Assembly (NCBI RefSeq): GCF_004569635.1
Contig: NZ_SPOZ01000002.1
Location: 1-64,000 of the forward strand
Direction of reading: 5' to 3'
Length of the DNA stretch: 64,000 nt
Source: Streptococcus sp. LYSM12
GTDB taxonomy: Bacteria > Bacillota > Bacilli > Lactobacillales > Streptococcaceae
The position numbers and the translations under genes are program-made. Positions 1 through 9,089 of this stretch are shown piece after piece. Under the pieces are notes generated by a model that saw only the letters and a program-made list of their open reading frames with translations, did not search any database and was not told the origin of the DNA. Each line of letters starts with the position of its first letter. Position 1 is the stretch's first letter.

Positions 1-331
1 ATCCTTTACTACTAGTATACTCTTTTATCCATCTTGAGAGAACAGAACGAGACGAAATTTCATACCGTTGACAGATGTCATAGGTTGATTCCTTTCCATC
101 AAGATAATCCTGAACAGCTTGTTCTTTTAGCGCTTTGGAGTATCTTTTCCAAGTGTGCTTTTCCCTAAGACCATCTACCCCGTCGCTTTCATATCGCTTC
201 ATCCAGTGTCTGATAGTATAATCAGACACTTGGTAGGTTTTCGTTAATTGACTGAGGGACTGCTTATGGCTCAGATACAACTGAAGGATTTCACATTTTT
301 CTTCTACTGATTTTGGACTTCTTTTAGACAT
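1..331 (-). CDS. IS3-family transposase OrfA (partial, runs off the left edge)
   Basis: I translated this by hand from an ATG at 331 down to base 2: 110 codons without a stop, beginning MSKRSPKSVEEKCEILQLYL. It has two helix-turn-helix-like blocks (around YQVSDYTIRHWMKRYE and YEISSRSVLSRWIKEY), the usual layout of the OrfA DNA-binding protein of IS3/IS150-type elements. OrfA works with an OrfB integrase, which would lie further left, outside the window. The reading frame is open, so nothing here shows the element is dead. It sits directly behind pyk, pointing away from it. Subgroup assignment (IS150-like) is inference from the repeated HTH pattern. Confidence 0.75.
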   Translation of the reverse strand, partial: MSKRSPKSVEEKCEILQLYLSHKQSLSQLTKTYQVSDYTIRHWMKRYESDGVDGLREKHTWKRYSKALKEQAVQDYLDGKESTYDICQRYEISSRSVLSRWIKEYTSSKG

Positions 332-337
332 ACGAAA

Positions 338-395
338 ACTCCCCTTATAGTGTCTAGTGAATTTTTGTTTTTTCACTGTCTACTATAAGGGGAGT
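338..395. repeat. Long imperfect palindrome between the insertion sequence and pyk
   Basis: The 14 bases ACTCCCCTTATAGT at 338-351 are the exact reverse complement of 382-395. A second 6-bp pair (AGTGAA/TTCACT) follows after a 4-base internal loop, and the apical loop is 10 bases. It lies between the OrfA start and the pyk stop. It could be the end of the insertion sequence, the pyk terminator, or both; there is no long T run on the pyk strand. Confidence 0.6.
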
Positions 396-427
396 ATATC
401 AGTAACCACTAGGCTTTTCTATCATTC

Positions 428-1933
428 TTATTTTACAGTACGAACACGCATTGTATTAGTTGAACCAGCAACACCTACTGGCACACCTGCTACAATAACA
501 ATGTTATCACCTGATTGAACCAGTCCCGCTTTTATCGCTTCGCGTTCTGCTAATTCAAACATGTCATCTGTAGAAGCAGGTTTATTCGTCACAACTGGAA
601 TAACACCCCAGTTAATCATCAATGATTTTTGTACTTCTTCTGTAAAGGTTATCGCTAGAATATCTGCATCTGGACGATATTTGGAGATTGAACGTGCTGA
701 GAATCCAGTTTCAGTTACGGTTACAACCAATTTAATATCCATTGAGTGACAAGCATCGCGAACAGCTGATGCGATTACTTCTGTCTTACTTGTCCGCTCA
801 AAATTTGCAGCATCTAAACGACCGTATTCGTTCAAGAGGGTTTGAGCATTCTTAGCAATTGTTGCCATTGTACGAACTGACTCAATTGGGTATTTACCGT
901 TAGCTGACTCACCTGAAAGCATCGTTGCATCTGTTCCATCGATAACAGCGTTAAATACGTCTGATACTTCTGAACGAGTCGCACGTGGTTTTTCAGTCAT
1001 GGTCTCAAGCATATTTGTTGCTGTGATAACTGCTTTACCGGCTGCATTTACTTTCGTGATAATCATTTTTTGGTAAACTGGAACCATTTCAAATGGTACT
1101 TCAATCCCCATGTCACCGCGGGCAATCATGATACCGTCTGCTGCTTCGATGATTTCATCAATATTGTCAATACCTTGCTGGTTTTCAATTTTCGCAAATA
1201 ATTTCACATGAGCATTGCCAGTTTCTTCACAGATAGCACGCACTTCGTTCACATCTTTTGCAGTACGAACGAAAGAAATCGCGATAAAGTTCAAACCTTG
1301 CTCCAAACCAAAGCGAATATCTGCGTTGTCACGATCAGCAAGCGCTGGGAAAGGAATTTTAGTGTACGGAATGTTTACACCTTTTTGTTTGGCAATGACA
1401 CCGTCATTTTCAACTGTTACTTCAAATTCGCGTGTTTCATCATCTTTCGCAAAGACACGAAGACCAAGTTTCCCATCATCAACAAGAATTTGCTTACCAA
1501 CTTCAACGTCGTTATAAATATCTAGACCACCTGCAACGTTCAAAGCAATTACGTCACGAGTTGACTTAATCCCTTGTTTTGTAGCAACACGGAGAGTTTC
1601 ACCAGTTGTGTACTCGTATTCTTTTGCATCGCCTTCAAACAATTCTGTACGGATTTCAGGACCTTTTGTATCAAGTAAGAAGCCAACTTTCTGACCAGCG
1701 ATTTCTTCTGCACGGCGAACTGTTGCCATACGATCTCCCTGCTCTTGGTGGTCACCATGTGAGAAGTTGAAACGAAAGACATTTGCTCCTTCTTTAATCA
1801 ATTCAGCGATTTTCTGTGCTGAAGCTTCTACGTCAAGTTTTTCACCCCAATAACCATCTTCACCGAATTTTTTACCGCCACGGATTTCAACTGCAGGGCC
1901 TAATGTAGCAACAAGTTTTACACGTTTATTCAT
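428..1933 (-). CDS. pyk: Pyruvate kinase
   Basis: Converts phosphoenolpyruvate and ADP to pyruvate and ATP, the last step of glycolysis, in the cytoplasm. The 501-residue protein starts MNKRVKLVATLGPA, the standard N-terminus. The active-site signature with the catalytic Lys is seen in FAKIENQQGIDNIDEI (about 245-260), followed by MIARGDMGIE. The TATNMLETM and SGESANGKYP blocks that close the active site are also present, then a full C-terminal regulatory domain. Length matches streptococcal enzymes. It follows pfkA by 59 bases on the same strand, so the two key glycolytic enzymes are probably cotranscribed from the promoter upstream of pfkA. An insertion sequence lies just downstream but does not disrupt the frame. 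Confidence 0.97.
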   Translation of the reverse strand: MNKRVKLVATLGPAVEIRGGKKFGEDGYWGEKLDVEASAQKIAELIKEGANVFRFNFSHGDHQEQGDRMATVRRAEEIAGQKVGFLLDTKGPEIRTELFEGDAKEYEYTTGETLRVATKQGIKSTRDVIALNVAGGLDIYNDVEVGKQILVDDGKLGLRVFAKDDETREFEVTVENDGVIAKQKGVNIPYTKIPFPALADRDNADIRFGLEQGLNFIAISFVRTAKDVNEVRAICEETGNAHVKLFAKIENQQGIDNIDEIIEAADGIMIARGDMGIEVPFEMVPVYQKMIITKVNAAGKAVITATNMLETMTEKPRATRSEVSDVFNAVIDGTDATMLSGESANGKYPIESVRTMATIAKNAQTLLNEYGRLDAANFERTSKTEVIASAVRDACHSMDIKLVVTVTETGFSARSISKYRPDADILAITFTEEVQKSLMINWGVIPVVTNKPASTDDMFELAEREAIKAGLVQSGDNIVIVAGVPVGVAGSTNTMRVRTVK

Positions 1934-1992
1934 GATTTGTTTTTCTCCTTTTTTTGCAATCAGTTTATACAGACTACCAATTAGATAGAAGT

Positions 1993-3006
<1,014 letters not shown>

Positions 3007-3041
3007 TTAACTAATGCTCCTTTTTCATTTTTAACTGTATC

Positions 3042-3050
3042 ATTATACCA
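3042..3050 (-). promoter_or_regulatory. Extended -10 promoter for pfkA-pyk
   Basis: On the minus strand the sequence reads TGGTATAAT, a perfect -10 box with the upstream TGN extension. It stands about 30 bases ahead of the pfkA start with a ribosome site between. No good -35 box is visible, as is common for extended -10 promoters. Confidence 0.6.
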
Positions 3051-3086
3051 CATTTACCCATAGTATGCGTGACTTTTTACTATTTT

Positions 3087-6000
3087 TTACCGAAAAACCG
3101 TTTTCATTGAAAATTTCTGTAAGCGACTTTGCAAATGGGGAGATCTTTCAATAAATATCCGTTCTAATTGCACTGTTTGATTGCTATCTTGATAATGCAA
3201 AATAACGGGAATTGTCCCTGGATAATCGGCCAAAATCTTAGCAATCTGCTGGTCATTGTCTCGATTTTCTAATAAAATCCAAAACTTTTCTGTACTTGGT
3301 TGCTCTAGCCTATCCAATACCAACTGCAATTGCCCCTCTCTTTCTTGAGTCCTGCCTGTCAGATAAAAAATCTCTCCCTCTTTTAAGAAAGTTTGATAGC
3401 GCTGGTAGATGTCTGGAAAGAGGGTCACATCAAGCTTTTTCTTGGTATCCGTCACTTGAATAAAAGCCATCTGTTGACCTGTCCTCTTGGTACGAATAAT
3501 GCGAACCGATTGGATCTGTCCCAGAATTGTAACCGCACTTCCCACCACCAATTCAGAAAATGGAGTATGGGGTTTACTAGCTGATTTCGCTAATAACACC
3601 AAGGGATGGGGACTAATTCCAATCCCGATAATAGCCTGCTCTAAGCTAAATTTCTCACTATCACTATAATCGTCAGCTTCCAGCCAACTATAGCTCTCTT
3701 CCGAAAAGAACGTACCAAAGGTGTCTGCAAAAACAAAGAGATTGTCCAAGTTTTCCAAAATTTTCTTTCGGTTTGATTCAAAGATATCAAACAAGCCTAG
3801 TTGAATCAGAGGTTTCAAGATTTCTCGCTTCTTAAATTGAGGAGGCAAGCGCAAGATAAAATCCTCCACACTCTTAAAAGGACGTTCTTCAATCATCCAA
3901 AATGACAATTCCCTAGGCAAGCCTTTGATATTTTTTAACCCCATATAAATCTTCTTCTCATCAAATTTATCATGATAGGGAATGCTGTTGATCGTCACCG
4001 GTGCTACTTGAAAATCAAATTGCAGAGCATCTGAGATGTAATCGCTACTTGAATAGTTTAGCATGATGTCAAAAAAGACATCTGGATAATGAGTTTTAAA
4101 GTAGGCTAATTGAAAAGCGAGGGCTGAATAGGCGTAGGCATGGCTGCGATTAAAACCATATCCTGCAAATTTTGCCATCATGCTAAAAATGACTCTCGCC
4201 TTATCCTCATCGTGTCCATTTTGAAGAGCTCCTACAAGAAAATCAGCCTCCATACTCTGCATTTCTTCCTTGTTTTTCTTGGACATGGCACGGCGTAATA
4301 AATCAGCTTTTCCAAGGGTAAATCCTGCAAAGCGCTGGGCAATCTGCATGACCTGCTCCTGATAGAGCATGATACCGTAGGTCGGTCGTAAAATCGCTGC
4401 AATCGAGTCATCTAGTAAGTCAACAGCTTCTTGACCGTGCTTACGTTTGACAAAATTATCTGAATAATCACTTGCTCCGGGACGATTCAGACTAGTAGTT
4501 GCAACAACCTCCTCAAAACGGCTGGGCTGGACACGTTTTAATAAATGAATAGCTCCTGGTTGCTCAAACTGGAAAATCCCCTTGGTCTGCCCCTTTGCAA
4601 AGAGTTCCAAGGTTGCCTTATCTTCCAGATCGATCTCTGAAATTACAATCTTTTTGCCATACTTTTCCTCGACTGCTGCTGCCATTTTTTGTACGAATGT
4701 CAGATTACGTAATCCAAGGAAATCCATTTTCAAAAGACCATTTGCTTCGACTGCATGAGCATCATACTGAGTAACCAGCATATCCTCACCTGCTTTTAAA
4801 GGAATAGTATCTGTCAGTTCCTCATCGCTCATCACGACCCCAGCTGCATGAATCGAGGTCTGTCGTGGTTGTCCCTCAATCTGCTGAGCAATGGCATAAG
4901 CTTTCTGATATTCAATTTTGCTATTGATGACCTGTCTGAAAGAGGCATTGCGCTCATAGGCTGTTGCCAGAGTATCTCGAAAAGATATTTTCTTGGTAAG
5001 AGCACTCACTTCGTATTCTGACGCTCCGTAACGCTTCAGAACATCTCGCAGAGCCTGCTTAGCTCCAAAGGTCGAGTAAGTCACAATCTGCGCTGCGTGA
5101 AACGTCCCGTAACGCTCTCGCACATAACGGATAAAATCCCCACGATGAATATCTGGAATATCAATATCAATATCGGGCATGCTGTAGCGTTCAATATTTA
5201 AAAATCGTTCAAAGAGTAAGTCATGTTTAACAGGGTCAATCCCCGTGATGTAAAGGACGTAGGCAACGAGACTTCCGACTGCGGAACCACGCCCCATCCC
5301 CATATAATAACCCTGACTGCGCCCAAACCTCAATAAATCCCAGACAATTAAGAAATAATCATCGAAACCCATTTGGTGAATGATCGCTAGTTCCTGATCT
5401 AAGCGTTCCTGATAGACTGGATCTGCAAGTCCCCTGCTCTGCAAACCTTCTTGCGCCTTTTCACGTAACTCTTCTACTGCTACACGCTTGCGGTTGAAAC
5501 GCGGCAACTTCAAATTTTTATCCAATTCATAAAAGATGCCCGAAACCAAACGGTTCAATTCCTCAATCGCTTCTGGAAAACGCTGACGAAAGATAGCAGC
5601 TAGGCTTTCTGGACTTAGTAATGCTTGATTATGGACAATGCTTGATACTTGGTTGAGTGGTATATTTTCTTGAATAGCCTGAAGAACCTGCAAGACCTCG
5701 ACTTGGCTTTCCTCAAAGTACCGCACTGTATGCAAGGGAATCAAGGGACGACTGGTCCTTAAAGCTGGTGTTGTCTCGCATACACCAATGTAAAAATCAA
5801 TTCCTACATCATAATCTTCAATTCCATCAAAATAAGGAATAATAACCGCAATTCCTGTCAGATACGGCCGAATGGCCTCAAATTCCCTTTGCCCCGTCAT
5901 CTTAGCCGTTGAGATTTTCAAAAGATTTTGATATCCTGCTGTATTTTTTGCAACGAGCTGAATCATCAAGCTTTCCTCGGATGAGATTAAAAACTCCATT

Positions 6001-6194
6001 TCGCAACCAATAACAGGCTGAATGCCTACTTTCTCACATGCCTCCATAAAGGAATAAGCCGCATACAAATTATCACGATCCATGATGCCTAAATGCGTAT
6101 AACCCATTTCCTTGGCACCAGCAACATAGCGATCAATAGTCATCATACTATCCATAAAGGTATAGACCGTTTTGGTATCCAACTGTGCTAGCAT
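3087..6194 (-). CDS. dnaE: DNA polymerase III alpha subunit, DnaE type
   Basis: Error-prone replicative polymerase that, with PolC, extends RNA primers in low-GC Gram-positives. The open frame reaches 6257, but I place the start at 6194 (MLAQLDTKTVYTFMDSM), giving 1035 residues: GGAGG lies just upstream and streptococcal DnaE proteins begin there. An N-terminal PHP domain is followed by the polymerase core with the catalytic PDIDIDIPD motif, the GMGRGSAVGSLVAY block, FGAKQALRDV and the SLNRPGASDYSDN finger block. A C-terminal OB-fold region (around VGSAVTILGQIQSVRI) binds single-stranded DNA. No proofreading exonuclease insertion is present, so this is DnaE and not PolC. It lies upstream of pfkA on the same strand. 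Confidence 0.96.
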   Translation of the reverse strand: MLAQLDTKTVYTFMDSMMTIDRYVAGAKEMGYTHLGIMDRDNLYAAYSFMEACEKVGIQPVIGCEMEFLISSEESLMIQLVAKNTAGYQNLLKISTAKMTGQREFEAIRPYLTGIAVIIPYFDGIEDYDVGIDFYIGVCETTPALRTSRPLIPLHTVRYFEESQVEVLQVLQAIQENIPLNQVSSIVHNQALLSPESLAAIFRQRFPEAIEELNRLVSGIFYELDKNLKLPRFNRKRVAVEELREKAQEGLQSRGLADPVYQERLDQELAIIHQMGFDDYFLIVWDLLRFGRSQGYYMGMGRGSAVGSLVAYVLYITGIDPVKHDLLFERFLNIERYSMPDIDIDIPDIHRGDFIRYVRERYGTFHAAQIVTYSTFGAKQALRDVLKRYGASEYEVSALTKKISFRDTLATAYERNASFRQVINSKIEYQKAYAIAQQIEGQPRQTSIHAAGVVMSDEELTDTIPLKAGEDMLVTQYDAHAVEANGLLKMDFLGLRNLTFVQKMAAAVEEKYGKKIVISEIDLEDKATLELFAKGQTKGIFQFEQPGAIHLLKRVQPSRFEEVVATTSLNRPGASDYSDNFVKRKHGQEAVDLLDDSIAAILRPTYGIMLYQEQVMQIAQRFAGFTLGKADLLRRAMSKKNKEEMQSMEADFLVGALQNGHDEDKARVIFSMMAKFAGYGFNRSHAYAYSALAFQLAYFKTHYPDVFFDIMLNYSSSDYISDALQFDFQVAPVTINSIPYHDKFDEKKIYMGLKNIKGLPRELSFWMIEERPFKSVEDFILRLPPQFKKREILKPLIQLGLFDIFESNRKKILENLDNLFVFADTFGTFFSEESYSWLEADDYSDSEKFSLEQAIIGIGISPHPLVLLAKSASKPHTPFSELVVGSAVTILGQIQSVRIIRTKRTGQQMAFIQVTDTKKKLDVTLFPDIYQRYQTFLKEGEIFYLTGRTQEREGQLQLVLDRLEQPSTEKFWILLENRDNDQQIAKILADYPGTIPVILHYQDSNQTVQLERIFIERSPHLQSRLQKFSMKTVFR

Positions 6195-6257
6195 ATCTCC
6201 TCCATCTTCTCTTGATTCCTGTCCATTTTTGTAGTTACTTTCACTATCATCTACCAT

Positions 6258-6910
6258 TATACACCAAAAAAATTCCCCTTGCTACTATTGGCTTTTAGCC
6301 TATTATCAATGGTATTTTTTAGCAATAACAACGAGCGATTTCTCCACATACTATTTTGAAGTGAACGTATGTATATTTAAACAAGTGTCATCTCAATTAG
6401 TGTCCTCACTTTCGTTTTTTCAAAGGTAAGTACCTCAGCTATTTCTTTGAGTAGTGAAACTTTTTGCTTACTGTACTCGTTCCTTTCAAAGAGAGTTGAC
6501 TTCCCACATCCAACACTCCTTTAACCTTGACTCAAGAAACATCTTGTTTAGGTGCTAACTAATTACTCGTCAAAATCAACTTCTTCCGTCGTCACCTCAC
6601 TCTACTACACTTCCGTTTGACGTTCAGTTTAAAGGGGAAGTAGCTTCGCTAACCTTATCCCCAAGTTTTCACAATTCTCCATGATGAAAGCTAGTCAGAT
6701 ATTGACTCTTAGAAAAGATATAGTCATTATTTCATTTATCTTTTATTCCTTCGTTCACTCGCTTTGCCATACTCTCATACAACCTGCAGCTCGTTGCCTA
6801 GTACTAAAAGTAAACCAAAGACTATAAAAATAGCCGAAGACTACAGTTTAGTTTTTTTTTTATATAGTTATAGAGATATTCTTATTTTTAAAAATGATGA
6901 AAAATAATTC
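6258..6910. other. Intergenic stretch without a gene
   Basis: About 650 AT-rich bases between the divergent dnaE and GntR genes. No open frame with a ribosome site was found on either strand. The only structure I recognise is the MITE-like copy at 6720-6825; the rest (6300-6710) shows no family resemblance that I can support. Confidence 0.5.
6720..6825 (+). repeat. MITE-like repeat, copy 1 of 7
   Basis: Begins ATAGTCATTATTTCATTTAT and ends in GACTAT, 106 bases. The interior blocks TTCGTTCACTCGCTTTGCC, CCTGCAGCTCGTTGCC and TAGTACTAAAAG recur in the other copies. The right terminal arm is partly decayed. Confidence 0.75.
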
Positions 6911-6939
6911 TTGCACTTTAACTCAAATTATTGTATTAT
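6911..6939 (+). promoter_or_regulatory. Promoter of the GntR/ABC operon
   Basis: TTGCAC at 6911-6916, exactly 17 bases, then TATTAT at 6934-6939. It lies about 65 bases ahead of the regulator start. Confidence 0.6.
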
Positions 6940-6975
6940 ACAAATAAGACAATTATACAAATTTTATGATTTGTA
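6931..6975. promoter_or_regulatory. Two inverted repeats, likely autoregulatory operators
   Basis: TTGTATTATACAA at 6931-6943 is a 13-base palindrome lying over the -10 box. TACAAA, 8 bases, TTTGTA at 6956-6975 is a second one just downstream of the predicted start of transcription. YtrA-type GntR proteins usually repress their own ABC operon through such sites; the assignment to this regulator is inference from position and symmetry. Confidence 0.5.
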
Positions 6976-7004
6976 CTCTATCATTCATATTGAAAGGAGC
7001 TATC

Positions 7005-7370
7005 ATGACGTGGAAATTTGATAACAACTTTCCTATCTATATCCAAATTGCAAATACGATTAAGCTGCAAATTGTAACTGAGCAACTCAAACCAGGAAAT
7101 AAACTTCCAACTGTCCGTGATTTAGCAGAAATTGCTGGAGTCAATCCCAATACTGTTCAGCGGGCCTTATCAGACCTCGAAAGCGAGGGATTTGTTTACT
7201 CAGTCCGCACAACAGGACGCTTCGTGACAGATAATCTTAAACTCATCCAGCAGACCCGTGTCAGTCTAGCCAAAGATAAGTTAGAGAGCTTTGTAACCAA
7301 TATGCTAAATTTAGGATTTAAACAAGAAGAACTCGTTCAGCAATTGGAAAACTATCTAAAAGGAGAATAA
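7005..7370 (+). CDS. YtrA-subfamily GntR transcriptional regulator
   Basis: A 121-residue protein made almost entirely of an N-terminal winged helix-turn-helix (YIQIANTIKLQIVTEQLKPG, then NKLPTVRDLAE and NPNTVQRALSDLESEG) with a short helical tail and no ligand-binding domain. That size and layout define the YtrA group, which represses linked ABC transporter genes, often in response to cell-envelope stress. The frame opens at 6966, but the ATG at 7005 has a clear GAAAGGAGC site 6 bases ahead and gives the family N-terminus (MTWKFDNNFPIYIQI). It is the first gene of an operon with the ATPase and permease, 4 bases before the next start. The inducer cannot be told from sequence. Confidence 0.88.
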   Translation: MTWKFDNNFPIYIQIANTIKLQIVTEQLKPGNKLPTVRDLAEIAGVNPNTVQRALSDLESEGFVYSVRTTGRFVTDNLKLIQQTRVSLAKDKLESFVTNMLNLGFKQEELVQQLENYLKGE

Positions 7371-7374
7371 GGAT

Positions 7375-8082
7375 ATGGAAAAGAATTTTACCCTCGTTGA
7401 AATCCAGCAAGTATCAAAATCATATGGCGGACTAGTGGCACTTAACAACATCAACCTCAAACTGTCCGCCGGAAAAATCATCGGTCTATTAGGACCAAAT
7501 GGGTCTGGTAAGACCACTCTAATCAAACTGCTCAATGGTCTACTCCAGCCTGAATATGGTCAGATTTTAATCAACGGTCGCACACCGTCTCCAGAAACCA
7601 AGCAAATTGTGTCCTATCTACCAGATACGACTTATTTAGACGAACACATGCGAATTACAGAAGCCATTGATTTCTTCAAGGACTTCTATGCGGATTTTGA
7701 TGAGGCACGTGCCCTTCATCTTCTACAGGATCTCAATATTGAGCTCAATAGTCGCATCAAGCATTTATCAAAAGGAAATAAAGAAAAAGTTCAACTAATT
7801 TTGGTCATGAGCCGTCAAGCTCTCCTGTATATTCTTGATGAGCCTATCGGCGGTGTGGATCCTGCTGCCCGTGATTATATCTTACAGACCATTATCAACA
7901 ACTATTCTCCAAGTTCTTCTGTCCTGATTTCAACTCACTTGATTTCAGATATTGAACAAATTCTTGACGAAGTCATCTTCCTCCACTATGGTAGTGTCAT
8001 TCGCCATAGTAATGTCGATGATTTGCGGATTGAAAGCGGGGAATCCATTGACGAACTTTTCCGCCGTGAGTTTAAGGCTTAG
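7375..8082 (+). CDS. ABC transporter ATP-binding protein, YtrB-like
   Basis: The 235-residue single nucleotide-binding domain has Walker A in LLGPNGSGKTTLI, a signature loop in the degenerate form HLSKGNKEKVQLI (about 135-148) in place of LSGGQ, Walker B in LYILDEPIGGVDP, and the switch His in STHLI. The SKGN signature is typical of the drug/antibiotic exporter ATPases linked to YtrA regulators. It should pair with the membrane protein encoded 15 bases downstream to form an exporter. The substrate is unknown; a role in cell-envelope or peptide-antibiotic stress is inferred only from the regulator type. Confidence 0.88.
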   Translation: MEKNFTLVEIQQVSKSYGGLVALNNINLKLSAGKIIGLLGPNGSGKTTLIKLLNGLLQPEYGQILINGRTPSPETKQIVSYLPDTTYLDEHMRITEAIDFFKDFYADFDEARALHLLQDLNIELNSRIKHLSKGNKEKVQLILVMSRQALLYILDEPIGGVDPAARDYILQTIINNYSPSSSVLISTHLISDIEQILDEVIFLHYGSVIRHSNVDDLRIESGESIDELFRREFKA

Positions 8083-8097
8083 TAAAAGGAGTTGACT

Positions 8098-8904
8098 ATG
8101 TTTGGAAAATTATTAAAATATGAATTTAAGGCAGTCGGCAAATGGTATCTGGGGCTATATGCTACAGCTATATTACTCTCTGTAATCATTGGTCTGTGGC
8201 TCCAAAGCTTCATCCAACGTTCAGAAACCTCCCTATCCGGGAATGTAGACGGAACGACACTATCCAACACTATTGAAGGGGTCATACTGACTGTAACTCT
8301 TATTGGTTTTGCAATTATCATTGTAGGTCTCTTCCTCTCTACGCTCTTTCTCATTGTCAATCGATTCCGAAAGAATGTCTACGGTCGGCAAGGTTACTTG
8401 ACGATGACCCTTCCTGTTACCAACCACCAGATTATCCTCAGTAAATTAACGGCTGGTTTTGTCTGGAGTATCCTATCTAGTATTACGGCTATGCTGGGTA
8501 TCCTTATCGTCTTATTGTTCACTGTTAGTCCAGAAATGAGTGAGCATATAAGAGAGATTAGCCACGTGATTACCGAAGCTTATCAGGATCTAACTTTCAT
8601 AAACTTTGGTCTCTACTATATCATCATGCTTATTGTAGATACGATAAAGTCAGTTCTCTTAATTTATTGTGCCATTTCACTCGGTCAGCTATTCAAGGAT
8701 CATCGTACCTTACTTGCTGTTGTCTTCTATTTTGCAATCAAATTTGCAGAAAGTATCTTCAGTTTTGGATTACTCCTATCTATGGAACAATATGCTGGTT
8801 CATATATATACAGTACCCTCACTCTCTCCTTATCTATCCTCCTTTCTATAGGCTACTACTTCAGCACCTACTACATTATGAACAATAAATTAAACCTCCA
8901 ATAA
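8098..8904 (+). CDS. ABC transporter permease
   Basis: A 268-residue membrane protein beginning MFGKLLKYEFKAVGKWYLGL, the usual cytoplasmic KYEFK lead-in of ABC-2 type permeases, followed by about six hydrophobic segments (near residues 20-38, 60-85, 115-140, 165-190, 200-225 and 235-255). I chose the ATG at 8098 and not the TTG at 8092, because GGAG is 6 bases before the ATG. It completes a three-gene regulator-ATPase-permease operon that ends at a large hairpin. Substrate unknown. Confidence 0.85.
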   Translation: MFGKLLKYEFKAVGKWYLGLYATAILLSVIIGLWLQSFIQRSETSLSGNVDGTTLSNTIEGVILTVTLIGFAIIIVGLFLSTLFLIVNRFRKNVYGRQGYLTMTLPVTNHQIILSKLTAGFVWSILSSITAMLGILIVLLFTVSPEMSEHIREISHVITEAYQDLTFINFGLYYIIMLIVDTIKSVLLIYCAISLGQLFKDHRTLLAVVFYFAIKFAESIFSFGLLLSMEQYAGSYIYSTLTLSLSILLSIGYYFSTYYIMNNKLNLQ

Positions 8905-8908
8905 TGAC

Positions 8909-9001
8909 AAAAAGAGGCTGGGACTTTGAATCGCACCCCTAAAGTTAGATGTTTCTGTCTAACTCTAGAGGTGCGATTCACTTTTGTTTCAGCCTCTTTT
9001 T
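8909..9001. terminator. Bidirectional terminator with three nested stems
   Basis: AAAAAGAGGCTG (8909-8920) pairs with 8990-9001. Inside it GAATCGCACC (8928-8937) pairs with 8970-8979, and inside that GTTAGA (8944-8949) pairs with 8958-8963. It lies between convergent genes (permease on plus, pullulanase on minus) with A/T runs on both sides. Confidence 0.8.
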
Positions 9002-9089
9002 ATTTTATATGTATCACCACGCTACTAGAAAGAATATCCTAGAAATAAGGCAGTAAGGAGCATCGAAAATTCGCAATCACCATCTTATG

